A DNA stretch of 5,607 nucleotides from JBOHCT01 sp050699055 (GCA_050699055.1 JBOHCT010000233.1:1-5607); one strand, 5' to 3'. Numbered from the stretch's first letter, positions 1 to 5,561 are shown. Notes: a model not told the origin generated them from the letters alone. Translations and numbers: made by a program.

Positions 1-77
1 GGGCCGACCTGGCCGAGCAGCTGGAGGACGAAGGCTACGAGCGCTTCGTCGAGCGGGTGAAGTCCGGAGCCGCGTGA
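1..77 (+). CDS. sufC: SufC, Fe-S cluster assembly ATPase (C-terminal end only)
   Basis: The reading frame enters the window at its left edge (first full codon at base 3) and ends at the TGA at 75-77. It shows only the last 24 residues. These include a Leu-Ala-Glu-Gln-Leu-Glu stretch followed by Glu-Gly-Tyr-Glu-Arg-Phe, which resembles the usual C-terminal tail of SufC (lysine/glutamate-rich helix, then an E-G-Y/F motif). SufC is the ABC-type ATPase of the cytoplasmic SufBCD scaffold on which [Fe-S] clusters are built. None of its Walker or signature motifs lie in the window, so the call rests on the tail and on the sufS-sufU-sufT genes that follow, which is the standard actinobacterial order. 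Confidence 0.75.
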   Translation, partial: ADLAEQLEDEGYERFVERVKSGAA

Positions 78-92
78 GCCCCGATCGCGGGC

Positions 93-99
93 AGGGAGG
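93..99 (+). promoter_or_regulatory. Shine-Dalgarno site that sets the sufS start
   Basis: AGGGAGG lies 10 bases before the ATG at 110, a strong match to the anti-Shine-Dalgarno sequence. The competing GTG at 74 overlaps the sufC stop (GTGA) but has only GGAG at 66-69, four bases away. The ATG at 110 is therefore preferred, although the overlapping GTG would match the coupling style of the rest of the operon. Confidence 0.6.
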
Positions 100-109
100 C
101 GACACGCCG

Positions 110-1375
110 ATGGCAACTCTTTCTCATGGTCTTTCCTACGACGTCGAGCGGGTGCGCAAGGACTTCCCGATCTTCGAACGGCAGGTGCATGACCGCCCGC
201 TGATCTACCTCGACAGCGGTAACACGTCGCAGAAGCCCCGCCAGGTGCTTGACGCGCTCGAGGGCTACTACGAGCGCTACACGGCCAACGTGGCACGGGC
301 CGTGCACACGCTCGGGGAGGAGGCCACGGCCGCGTACGAGGAAGCGCGCGACAAGGTCGCCGCCTTCCTGGGCGCACCCGACCGCGACGAGATCGTCTTC
401 ACGAAGAACATCTCAGAGGCACTCAACCTGGTCGCGTACTCCTTCGGCCCGCATGCGACAGATCCGCGGTTCCGGGTCGGCCCGGGCGACGAGGTCGTCG
501 TCACCGAGATGGAGCACCACTCCAACATCGTGCCGTGGCAACTGCTCTGCCAGCGCACCGGAGCGACGCTGCGGTGGTTCGGTCTGACCGACGACGGCCG
601 GCTCGAGCTGGCCAACATCGACAAGCTCATCACCGAGCGCACGAAGGTCGTGGCCTTCGTGCACCAGTCCAACATGCTCGGCACGCTCAACCCGGTGGCG
701 ACGATCGTGGAGCGGGCGCGGGAGGTCGGCGCGCTGACGGTGCTGGACGCGGCCCAGTCCGTCCCGCACCGCCCGGTCGACGTGGGCGAGCTCGGCGTCG
801 ACTTCCTGGGCTTCACCGGGCACAAGGCGCTCGGGCCGACCGGTGTCGGAGTGCTGTGGGGGTGTGGGGAGCTGCTCAGCGCCATGACGCCGTTCCTCGG
901 CGGCGGCGAGATGATCGAGACCGTCACCATGGAACGGACGACCTATAAGGGGCCGCCGCACAAGTTCGAGGCGGGCACGCCTCCGATCGCGCAGGCCATC
1001 GGGCTCGGCGCCGCCGTCGACTACCTCTCCGAGATCGGCATGCCCGCGGTCGAGGCGCACGAGCATGCGCTGACGACATACGCGCTCGGGGCCCTACAGC
1101 AGGTCGAGGGGCTGCGCGTCATCGGGCCCACGGAGCCGACGTCCCGTGGCAGCGCGATCTCCTTCGCCCTCGGGGACGTCCACCCCCATGACGTGGCTCA
1201 GCTCCTCGACGAGTTCGGCGTCGCCGTGCGCGCCGGGCATCATTGCGCCCGCCCCGCGTGTATGCGGTACGGGGTCCCGGCGACGACCAGGGCGTCGTTC
1301 CACCTGTACACCACGCAGGAGGAAGTGGACGCCCTCGTCTCCGGCCTGGAGCACGTGAAGGAGTTCTTCGGCTGA
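110..1375 (+). CDS. sufS: SufS, group II cysteine desulfurase (PLP-dependent)
   Basis: This 421-residue enzyme is a fold-type I aminotransferase-like protein that converts cysteine to alanine and holds the released sulfur as a persulfide for Fe-S assembly in the cytoplasm. Visible landmarks are the opening motif YLDSGNTSQKP, the EMEHHSNIVPW motif (H136/H137), D213 and Q216 in VLDAAQ (contacts to the cofactor ring), the PLP-binding lysine K239 in FTGHKALGPTG, the active-site cysteine C379 in AGHHCARP, and R394 in ATTRAS, which matches the substrate carboxylate arginine 15 residues after the cysteine in E. coli SufS. Length is normal for the family. It lies 32 bases after sufC, and its stop overlaps the sufU start by one base. 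The usual N-V-H-R-G-V-H motif reads N-V-A-R-A-V-H here (residues 60-66), an unusual variation. The start at 110 was chosen for its ribosome site; GTG at 74 would add 12 residues. Confidence 0.96.
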   Translation: MATLSHGLSYDVERVRKDFPIFERQVHDRPLIYLDSGNTSQKPRQVLDALEGYYERYTANVARAVHTLGEEATAAYEEARDKVAAFLGAPDRDEIVFTKNISEALNLVAYSFGPHATDPRFRVGPGDEVVVTEMEHHSNIVPWQLLCQRTGATLRWFGLTDDGRLELANIDKLITERTKVVAFVHQSNMLGTLNPVATIVERAREVGALTVLDAAQSVPHRPVDVGELGVDFLGFTGHKALGPTGVGVLWGCGELLSAMTPFLGGGEMIETVTMERTTYKGPPHKFEAGTPPIAQAIGLGAAVDYLSEIGMPAVEAHEHALTTYALGALQQVEGLRVIGPTEPTSRGSAISFALGDVHPHDVAQLLDEFGVAVRAGHHCARPACMRYGVPATTRASFHLYTTQEEVDALVSGLEHVKEFFG

Positions 1376-1845
1376 TGCAGCTCAACTCGATGTACCAGGA
1401 GGTCATCCTGGATCACTACCGCAACCCCCACAACAAGGGGCTGCGGGAGCCATACGACGCCGAGGCCCACCACGTCAACCCGACGTGCGGCGACGAGGTG
1501 ACCCTGCGGGTCCGCCTCGACAGAAACGGCGGCGAGGCCACCGTGACCGACGTGTCGTATGACAGCCTCGGCTGCTCGATCAGCCAGGCCAGCGCGTCGG
1601 TGCTGACCGACCTGGCGATCGGCAAGGGCCTCGACGAGGTGGGGACGATCAGCGACGCGTTCCTCGCCCTCATGCGGTCCAAGGGGGAGGGGGAGCCCGA
1701 CGAGGACATCCTGGAGGACGCCGTCGCCTTCGAGGGGGTTTCGAAGTACCCCGCCCGCATTAAGTGCGCCCTGCTCGCCTGGATGGCGTTCAAGGACGCG
1801 ACGGCACAGGCCATGGACGACACACGCGAGGAGGCCCGGTCATGA
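1375..1845 (+). CDS. sufU: SufU, zinc-dependent sulfurtransferase partner of SufS
   Basis: This 156-residue protein belongs to the SufU branch of the IscU/NifU-N fold. In Gram-positive bacteria and actinobacteria, SufU acts mainly as a zinc-containing sulfur acceptor that takes persulfide from SufS and raises its activity, rather than as the main scaffold. The expected metal ligands are present: C38 and D40 in NPTCGD, C67 in LGCSISQAS, and C131 in RIKCALLAW, with a spacing close to Bacillus SufU (41, 43, 66, 128). The 20 or so residues between the second and third cysteine regions include the SufU-specific insertion rich in Glu and Asp (around residues 100-115). The ATG shares its A with the sufS stop (TGATG), and AAGGAG at 1358-1363 lies 11 bases before it, so translation is probably coupled. 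A second in-frame ATG at 1390 (M6) is a less likely start. Confidence 0.95.
   Translation: MQLNSMYQEVILDHYRNPHNKGLREPYDAEAHHVNPTCGDEVTLRVRLDRNGGEATVTDVSYDSLGCSISQASASVLTDLAIGKGLDEVGTISDAFLALMRSKGEGEPDEDILEDAVAFEGVSKYPARIKCALLAWMAFKDATAQAMDDTREEARS
1828..1834 (+). promoter_or_regulatory. Shine-Dalgarno site for the SufT-family gene
   Basis: GAGGAGG sits inside the end of sufU, seven bases before the ATG at 1842. It fixes the start at the ATGA overlap with the sufU stop rather than at the upstream in-frame ATG at 1764. Confidence 0.65.
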
Positions 1846-2183
1846 GCGACTACCCCGGTGTGACAAATGCCTCGAAGGCCACGACCGACGACGTCAAGGA
1901 GGCGATGCGCGACGTCGTCGACCCCGAACTCGGCATCAACGTCGTCGATCTCGGGCTCGTCTACGACGTCGAGGTCGGCGACGACAACGTCGCCACCCTC
2001 GACATGACCCTCACCAGCGCGGCTTGTCCCCTCACCGACGTGATCGAGGAGCAGTCGAGGGCCGCCCTCGAGGGCGTCGTCGACGACTTCCACGTCAACT
2101 GGGTGTGGATGCCGCCGTGGGGACCCGACAAGATCACCGACGAGGGCCGCGAGCAGCTGCGCGCCCTTGGCTTCAACGTGTGA
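1842..2183 (+). CDS. sufT: SufT/MIP18-family [Fe-S] cluster maturation factor (DUF59)
   Basis: This 113-residue protein is a single MIP18/DUF59 domain, the family that in bacteria includes SufT and is related to PaaD and eukaryotic MIP18/CIA2. SufT proteins help maturation of Fe-S proteins, especially under high demand, in the cytoplasm. Seen here are DPELGINVVDLGLVYDV (residues 27-43), the strictly conserved cysteine C62 in the TSAACPLTD stretch, and the C-terminal W-x-P-P-W segment followed by ITDEGREQLRALGF. The extra long N-terminal region of some Bacillus and Staphylococcus SufT proteins is absent; this short form is usual in actinobacterial suf operons. It overlaps sufU by four bases (ATGA) with a good ribosome site, so it is the last gene of the operon. 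Its exact role is inferred from family and position. Confidence 0.92.
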   Translation: MSDYPGVTNASKATTDDVKEAMRDVVDPELGINVVDLGLVYDVEVGDDNVATLDMTLTSAACPLTDVIEEQSRAALEGVVDDFHVNWVWMPPWGPDKITDEGREQLRALGFNV

Positions 2184-2186
2184 CCA

Positions 2187-2210
2187 CAGGGCGGTGAGAC
2201 CCCCGTCCTG
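2187..2210 (+). terminator. Candidate suf operon terminator hairpin
   Basis: CAGGGCGG (2187-2194) pairs with CCGTCCTG (2203-2210) through eight pairs including one G-U, leaving an eight-base loop. It begins three bases after the sufT stop. There is no T-tract, which is common for actinobacterial terminators, so termination is plausible but not certain; the next start codon lies only 20 bases downstream. Confidence 0.4.
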
Positions 2211-2230
2211 CAGCCACGAGGCGCTCCTGC

Positions 2231-2923
2231 GTGTCTCGTAGGTCGGGCGTCCGCGTGAGCACCCGGCCCGCCGCGGGTGGCGGACGGTGGCTGGACATAG
2301 CCCCCGAGCGCTTCGAGCGATGGTTGCGGGGGTTCGATGACCGGCACCATGTCGTCCTTACGATGTACGAATCCGGCATCGTGCGGTTCGAGGCCGCCGA
2401 CGCCGCGGTGGCCGAGTGCCATCCCCCGTTCCCGCCCTTGGCATGCCCGGCCGGCGGCAGGGGCGCGCGGGCAGGGCCGCTCGTCGATCACATTCTGCGC
2501 CGGCGCACCGTCGGTGTTCTACTCGCCCGACTTGGCGGACACGCCATCGGCGTGTTCGAGGGATCGCAGCTCGTGGCCTCGAAGGTCGGTTCGCGGTACG
2601 TCCACGGCCGCAACCAGGCAGGCGGCCAGTCCCAGGCCCGCTTCCAACGCCGGCGCGATCAGCAGGCGCGCCAGGCCACCGCCGCGGCCCAGCAGACGGT
2701 GGTCCGTGTCATGGTGCCGTACGCCGACAGGCTTGATGCCGTGGTCCTCGGCGGTGACCGACGCGCCGTAGCCGCGGTGCTGGACGACCCGCGCCTGCGA
2801 CCACTCGCCGCGCTCGCCGCCGACCGGTTTCTCACCGTCCCCGACCCCAAGCGCGCCATCCTGGAGCGCACCCCGACACAGTTCCGCGCCGTGCGCGTCC
2901 GGCTCCTCGAGGCGGGTGTCTGA
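2231..2923 (+). CDS. acVLRF1-family release-factor-like peptidyl-tRNA hydrolase
   Basis: This 230-residue soluble protein matches what I recognise as the actinobacterial VLRF1 group, related to the catalytic domain of eukaryotic Vms1/ANKZF1 and to the eRF1 release-factor fold. Vms1 cuts nascent chains from tRNA on stalled 60S subunits; the bacterial members are predicted peptidyl-tRNA hydrolases in ribosome rescue, which remains inference. The N-terminal part has GGGRWLDIAPERFERWL and a beta-rich core (VVLTMYESGIVRFEA). The key loop, residues 120-135, reads GSRYVHGRNQAGGQSQ, with GGQ at 131-133, followed by a very basic helix (RFQRRRDQQARQ). The C-terminal end has LTVPDPKRAILERTP and QFRAVRVRLLE. 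The GTG at 2231 has GAGG at 2218-2221 nine bases before it; GTG at 2255 (residue 9) is a real alternative because homology seems to begin near TRPAAGGGRW. No partner gene for rescue is adjacent. Confidence 0.85.
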   Translation: MSRRSGVRVSTRPAAGGGRWLDIAPERFERWLRGFDDRHHVVLTMYESGIVRFEAADAAVAECHPPFPPLACPAGGRGARAGPLVDHILRRRTVGVLLARLGGHAIGVFEGSQLVASKVGSRYVHGRNQAGGQSQARFQRRRDQQARQATAAAQQTVVRVMVPYADRLDAVVLGGDRRAVAAVLDDPRLRPLAALAADRFLTVPDPKRAILERTPTQFRAVRVRLLEAGV

Positions 2924-2928
2924 CGGAG

Positions 2929-2946
2929 CGCGCTGTCGCCAGCGCG
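2929..2946 (+). terminator. Candidate terminator hairpin after the acVLRF1 gene
   Basis: CGCGCTG (2929-2935) pairs perfectly with CAGCGCG (2940-2946) around a four-base TCGC loop, starting five bases after the stop codon. The stem is compact and almost all G-C. There is no T-tract. Its position suggests 3'-end formation or transcript protection. Confidence 0.5.
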
Positions 2947-2998
2947 AGCACTCGGACCCCCCGCGCAACGACTGGCTGGTGTCTGAAAATCGCCTCAA

Positions 2999-3023
2999 GG
3001 GTGTCGCGAGCGCCCCGACACCC
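2999..3023 (+). repeat. Perfect 8-bp inverted repeat upstream of the htrA-like gene
   Basis: GGGTGTCG (2999-3006) and CGACACCC (3016-3023) form a perfect eight-pair stem with a nine-base spacer. It lies 76 bases after the acVLRF1 stop and 117 bases before the htrA-like start. It could be a second terminator hairpin or an operator in the promoter region of the protease gene. The rest of the spacer (2924-3139) shows no open frame I trust and no convincing -35/-10 pair. Confidence 0.45.
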
Positions 3024-3126
3024 GGGGATCAGGCAGCGGCGGGGATCTTGCGGGAAGGTGTGTTCGTTGCGATCGGTAGAGCACGCGGCATCGGGTAAGA
3101 ATCCGGGTGCCGAGGCGGACTTGGAT

Positions 3127-3131
3127 GGAGG
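3127..3131 (+). promoter_or_regulatory. Shine-Dalgarno site that sets the htrA-like start
   Basis: GGAGG lies eight bases before the GTG at 3140. It overlaps the in-frame ATG at 3125, so that ATG and the GTG at 3107 are poor starts. The choice also puts a normal-length lipoprotein signal peptide at the N-terminus. Confidence 0.65.
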
Positions 3132-3139
3132 TCGGTGAG

Positions 3140-4234
3140 GTGTCGCACGCTGGACGCGGACACGCGCCGCGCTCGTCGCTCGCTGTCTTCGGGGCGCTGA
3201 TAGGGCTCGCGGGGCTGCTGGCCGGATGTACGAGCGGCGGATCGTCCGCCGCGCCCAAGTCCAGCGCCTCCTCCGCGGCGGCGACGACGCCCCCTTCCGC
3301 CACCGGGGTCGCCCTGCAGCACAAGTACGAGTCGGTGGTCCGCAAGGTGCTGCCCTCGGTTGTGCAGATCAAGGCCGGCAACGCCCTCGGGTCGGGGATT
3401 ATCTATGACAAGAAGGGCGATATCGTCACCAACGCCCATGTCGTTGGCAACAACCGCCACTTCACCGTCCGACTGGCGACCGGCGGCAAGGAGCTTCAGG
3501 CCTCGCTCGTGGGCACGTACACGCCCGCTGACCTCGCGGTGATCCACGCCGAGGGCGCGCAGCACCCCCGCCCTGCCCACTTCACCGATTCCGGTCGGCT
3601 TCGCGTCGGTCAGATCGTACTGGCGATGGGCAACCCGCTCGGGCTGCAGGGCAGCGTCACCGAAGGGATCATCTCGGCCCTCGGCCGCACAGTGAACGAG
3701 CCGCAGGGTGGTCACTCACCCGGCGCGGTGCTGCCGAACGCCATCCAGACCAGTGCGTCCATCAACCCCGGCAACAGCGGCGGGGCCCTCGTCGACCTGT
3801 CCGGCGACGTAGTCGCGATACCGACGCTGGCCGCGACCGACCCCGAGCTCGGCGGCCAGGCGCCCGGCATCGGGTTCGCGATCCCGAGCAACACCGTGAC
3901 CAACGTCGCCGACCAGCTGATCGAGCAGGGCAAGGTCACCCGCACGAACCGGGCCGCCCTCAACGTGAGGGTCCAGACCGTCGTCAGCGCCGCGGGGGAG
4001 CCCGTCGGGGTCGGTATCGTCCGGGTGAGCCCGGGCGGCGCCGCGGACGAGGCCGGCCTGGAGTCCGGCGACGTCATCACCTCCGTCGCGGGCCACAAGA
4101 CCCCGAACACCCAGGTACTCCAGGACGTCCTGGCCAAGCACGACCCGGGGGACACCGTGCAGGTGACGGTGACCAAGCCGGACGGCTCGCAGGACACGGT
4201 GAAGGTGACGTTGGGCCAGCTGACCACCGGCTGA
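3140..4234 (+). CDS. HtrA/DegP-like serine protease with PDZ domain, lipoprotein
   Basis: This 364-residue protein is a trypsin-like (S1C/HtrA) protease expected on the outer face of the membrane, where such enzymes degrade or refold damaged exported proteins. From the GTG at 3140 it has a short n-region with arginines, a hydrophobic stretch (residues 14-27) and a lipobox LAGC ending at C30, so it is likely lipid-anchored. A Ser/Ala/Thr/Pro-rich linker follows (31-56). The protease domain spans about 59-260, with the full triad: H100 in TNAHVVG, D131 in ADLAVI, and S213 in NPGNSGGALVD. A single PDZ domain covers about 275-360, including the GIVRVSPGGAADEAGL and SGDVITSV segments. Most actinobacterial HtrA proteins I know carry a cytoplasmic tail and one transmembrane helix; the lipobox form is less common. 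It stands alone between hairpins, so it is probably monocistronic. The substrate is unknown. Confidence 0.93.
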   Translation: MSHAGRGHAPRSSLAVFGALIGLAGLLAGCTSGGSSAAPKSSASSAAATTPPSATGVALQHKYESVVRKVLPSVVQIKAGNALGSGIIYDKKGDIVTNAHVVGNNRHFTVRLATGGKELQASLVGTYTPADLAVIHAEGAQHPRPAHFTDSGRLRVGQIVLAMGNPLGLQGSVTEGIISALGRTVNEPQGGHSPGAVLPNAIQTSASINPGNSGGALVDLSGDVVAIPTLAATDPELGGQAPGIGFAIPSNTVTNVADQLIEQGKVTRTNRAALNVRVQTVVSAAGEPVGVGIVRVSPGGAADEAGLESGDVITSVAGHKTPNTQVLQDVLAKHDPGDTVQVTVTKPDGSQDTVKVTLGQLTTG

Positions 4235-4235
4235 C

Positions 4236-4252
4236 GCCACAGACCGTGTGGC
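4236..4252 (+). terminator. Candidate terminator hairpin after the htrA-like gene
   Basis: GCCACA (4236-4241) pairs with TGTGGC (4247-4252) around a five-base loop and begins one base after the stop codon. It is short and has no T-tract. The rest of the 151-base spacer up to 4385 must hold the promoter of the next gene, but I see no clear -35/-10 pair in it. Confidence 0.4.
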
Positions 4253-4373
4253 ATGCTCCCGCGCGCCGACCGGATGAGAGGTTTTCCCGGGTTTGCCGCG
4301 GTGCGGGTAGCCGATCAGGTGGGGTATGACTGATCATGGCGTGAGACACCGTCTGCGATCGTCCGTCGAAGAT

Positions 4374-4380
4374 GGGGAGG
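4374..4380 (+). promoter_or_regulatory. Shine-Dalgarno site for the small HTH gene
   Basis: GGGGAGG ends five bases before the GTG at 4386. The in-frame ATG at 4326 has a G-rich run touching it with no proper spacing, so the shorter 75-residue product is preferred. Confidence 0.65.
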
Positions 4381-4385
4381 AAGTC

Positions 4386-4613
4386 GTGGCTGAGCCTTTG
4401 AAGAAGGGCACCCGCGTAACTGGCGCCGAGCGCGATAAGCTCGCCGCCGAACTCAAGAAGAAGTACGACTCGGGTCAGAGCATCCGCGCGCTCGCCGCCG
4501 CGACGGGCCGTTCGTACGGCTTCGTTCACCGTATCCTCACCGAGTCCGGTGCACGCCTTCGCGGCAGGGGCGGCGCGACGCGCGGCAGGGCCAAGACCCG
4601 GGCGAAGGTCTGA
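4386..4613 (+). CDS. Small basic helix-turn-helix protein, actinobacterial
   Basis: This 75-residue protein resembles the short HTH-domain proteins that are widespread in actinobacteria; I know no established gene name or function. It has a lysine-rich start (MAEPLKKGTRV), a helix with alternating charge (ERDKLAAELKKKYDSG, residues 15-30), a clear helix-turn-helix at about 32-54 (SIRALAAATG as the first helix and turn, SYGFVHRILTESG as the recognition helix), and a basic Arg/Gly-rich tail (57-74). The tail suggests extra, possibly non-specific DNA contact. There is no effector or oligomerisation domain, so it could be a small regulator or a nucleoid-type protein. It is followed 85 bases later by an enoyl-CoA hydratase family gene, with strong stem-loops between. 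The start at GTG 4386 rests on the ribosome site and on MAEPLKK being the usual N-terminus as I recall it. Confidence 0.85.
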   Translation: MAEPLKKGTRVTGAERDKLAAELKKKYDSGQSIRALAAATGRSYGFVHRILTESGARLRGRGGATRGRAKTRAKV

Positions 4614-4616
4614 GCG

Positions 4617-4660
4617 CCACGCCCGGCGTGCCCGACGGGCGTGGGCCCGCCGGGCATGCC
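4617..4660 (+). terminator. Overlapping inverted repeats after the HTH gene (terminator or attenuator)
   Basis: Two stems interleave here. CCACGCCC (4617-4624) pairs perfectly with GGGCGTGG (4637-4644). GGCGTGCCCG (4625-4634) pairs with CGGGCATGCC (4651-4660) with one G-U pair. The 5' arm of the second lies in the loop of the first with no bases between arms, so both full stems cannot easily form at once. They start three bases after the HTH stop. A terminator is the simplest reading; switching between two stems is possible but unproven. Confidence 0.45.
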
Positions 4661-4687
4661 CTGTCGCCTGCGGGGAAGAGGAGCCGC

Positions 4688-4693
4688 GGGGAG
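4688..4693 (+). promoter_or_regulatory. Shine-Dalgarno site for the enoyl-CoA hydratase family gene
   Basis: GGGGAG ends five bases before the ATG at 4699. The open frame continues upstream to 4549, but that part overlaps the HTH gene and the hairpins and has a composition unlike a normal enoyl-CoA hydratase N-terminus, so 4699 is the start. Confidence 0.6.
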
Positions 4694-4698
4694 AGGAT

Positions 4699-5499
4699 AT
4701 GACCGCACCACCTCCGCGAGCGGACGCCGAGTGGCTCGCTGTCGCGGGCCTGCGCCTAGACGTCGACGACGAGGTCGCCACGATCACGTTGGACCGGCCC
4801 GAGCGCCGCAACGCGCAGACGCCCGCGACGTGGCACGGGCTCGGCCGGATCGCCCGTGAACTGCCTGCCCACACTCGAATCGTGGTGGTCCGCGGCGCGG
4901 GTCCCACGTTCTCCTCCGGCCTGGACGTGCGCATGCTCAGCCCGGAGGGAGCCCCGGGAGAGGACTCGCTGCTCGACCTTGCCGGTCGCCCGGACCACGA
5001 GGTCGAGTCGTTCGTCTCCGCCGCTCAGGATGGCTTCGCCTGGCTGCGGCGCCCCGACATCGTGTCCATTGCGTCCGTCCACGGGCACGCGATCGGTGCG
5101 GGCTTCCAGCTCGCCCTCGCGTGCGACCTGCGGGTGCTCGCCGCGGACGCGCGGCTGGCGATGAGGGAGACGACGCTCGGGCTCGTGCCCGACCTCGGCG
5201 GCACGAAGCCCCTCGTCGACATCGTGGGCCTCGCGAGGGCACTCGAGATCTGCCTGACCGGACGCGAGGTCGATGCGAAGGAGGCGGCCGGCCTGGGGCT
5301 GGCCGAACTGGTGGTTCCCTCCGCGGAGCTCGAGGGTGCGGTCCGCGACCTCGTCGCCGCCCTCGTCGCCGCTCCTGCCGACGCCGTCGCGGACACCAAG
5401 AGGCTGCTGCTGGGCGCGGCCGGGCGTTCGTACGAGGAGCAGCTCGCCGCCGAGCGGCATGCACAGTTGGAGCGGCTCCGCGCGTTGTTCCGCTCGTAG
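4699..5499 (+). CDS. Enoyl-CoA hydratase/isomerase family protein
   Basis: This 266-residue crotonase-fold protein has the usual length for the family, whose cytoplasmic members act on acyl-CoA thioesters (hydration, double-bond shift and related reactions). The CoA-binding and oxyanion elements are present: LDRPERRNAQTP near residues 32-43, GPTFSSGLDVRML near 72-84, and HGHAIGAGFQLALACDLRV near 127-145. In a true hydratase two glutamates do the chemistry (E144 and E164 in the rat mitochondrial enzyme). Here the first position is Q137 and the second is kept as E157 (RETTLGL). D165 in VPDLGGT lies eight residues after E157, the same spacing as E196 and D204 in rat delta3,5-delta2,4-dienoyl-CoA isomerase. 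An isomerase or another crotonase-type reaction is thus as likely as hydration, and substrate cannot be told. The gene follows the small HTH gene and could be co-transcribed with it if the hairpins between do not stop transcription. Confidence 0.9.
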   Translation: MTAPPPRADAEWLAVAGLRLDVDDEVATITLDRPERRNAQTPATWHGLGRIARELPAHTRIVVVRGAGPTFSSGLDVRMLSPEGAPGEDSLLDLAGRPDHEVESFVSAAQDGFAWLRRPDIVSIASVHGHAIGAGFQLALACDLRVLAADARLAMRETTLGLVPDLGGTKPLVDIVGLARALEICLTGREVDAKEAAGLGLAELVVPSAELEGAVRDLVAALVAAPADAVADTKRLLLGAAGRSYEEQLAAERHAQLERLRALFRS

Positions 5500-5561
5500 C
5501 TGAAGGGGAAGTACGGCGGGCGCACGGACGTTGTCAGCCTGCAGACGATGATCCCCACGCC

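Noticed and set aside
277..1066. Long minus-strand open frames opposite sufS
   Set aside because: They are composition shadows of a GC-rich gene: they overlap the clear SufS frame entirely, have no ribosome site or recognisable motif, and are rich in Arg, Ser and Pro as expected of antisense frames.
2916..3098. A 60-residue plus-strand open frame in the spacer after the acVLRF1 gene
   Set aside because: It overlaps the end of that gene and runs through two stem-loops, has no convincing ribosome site, and resembles no protein I know.
3048..3102. Possible promoter of the htrA-like gene (TTGCGG or TTGCGA with TAAGAA)
   Set aside because: The spacing between the -35-like and -10-like elements is 23 bases or more, and a GGAA-type ECF sigma match at 3053 lacks a clear second element.
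3712..4254. Minus-strand frames opposite the PDZ half of the htrA-like gene
   Set aside because: They lie opposite a complete protease and PDZ domain and show no recognisable protein features.
4293..4330. Possible promoter of the HTH gene (TTGCCG with TATGAC)
   Set aside because: The two elements are 26 bases apart, and no -35-like hexamer stands at the right distance from TATGAC.
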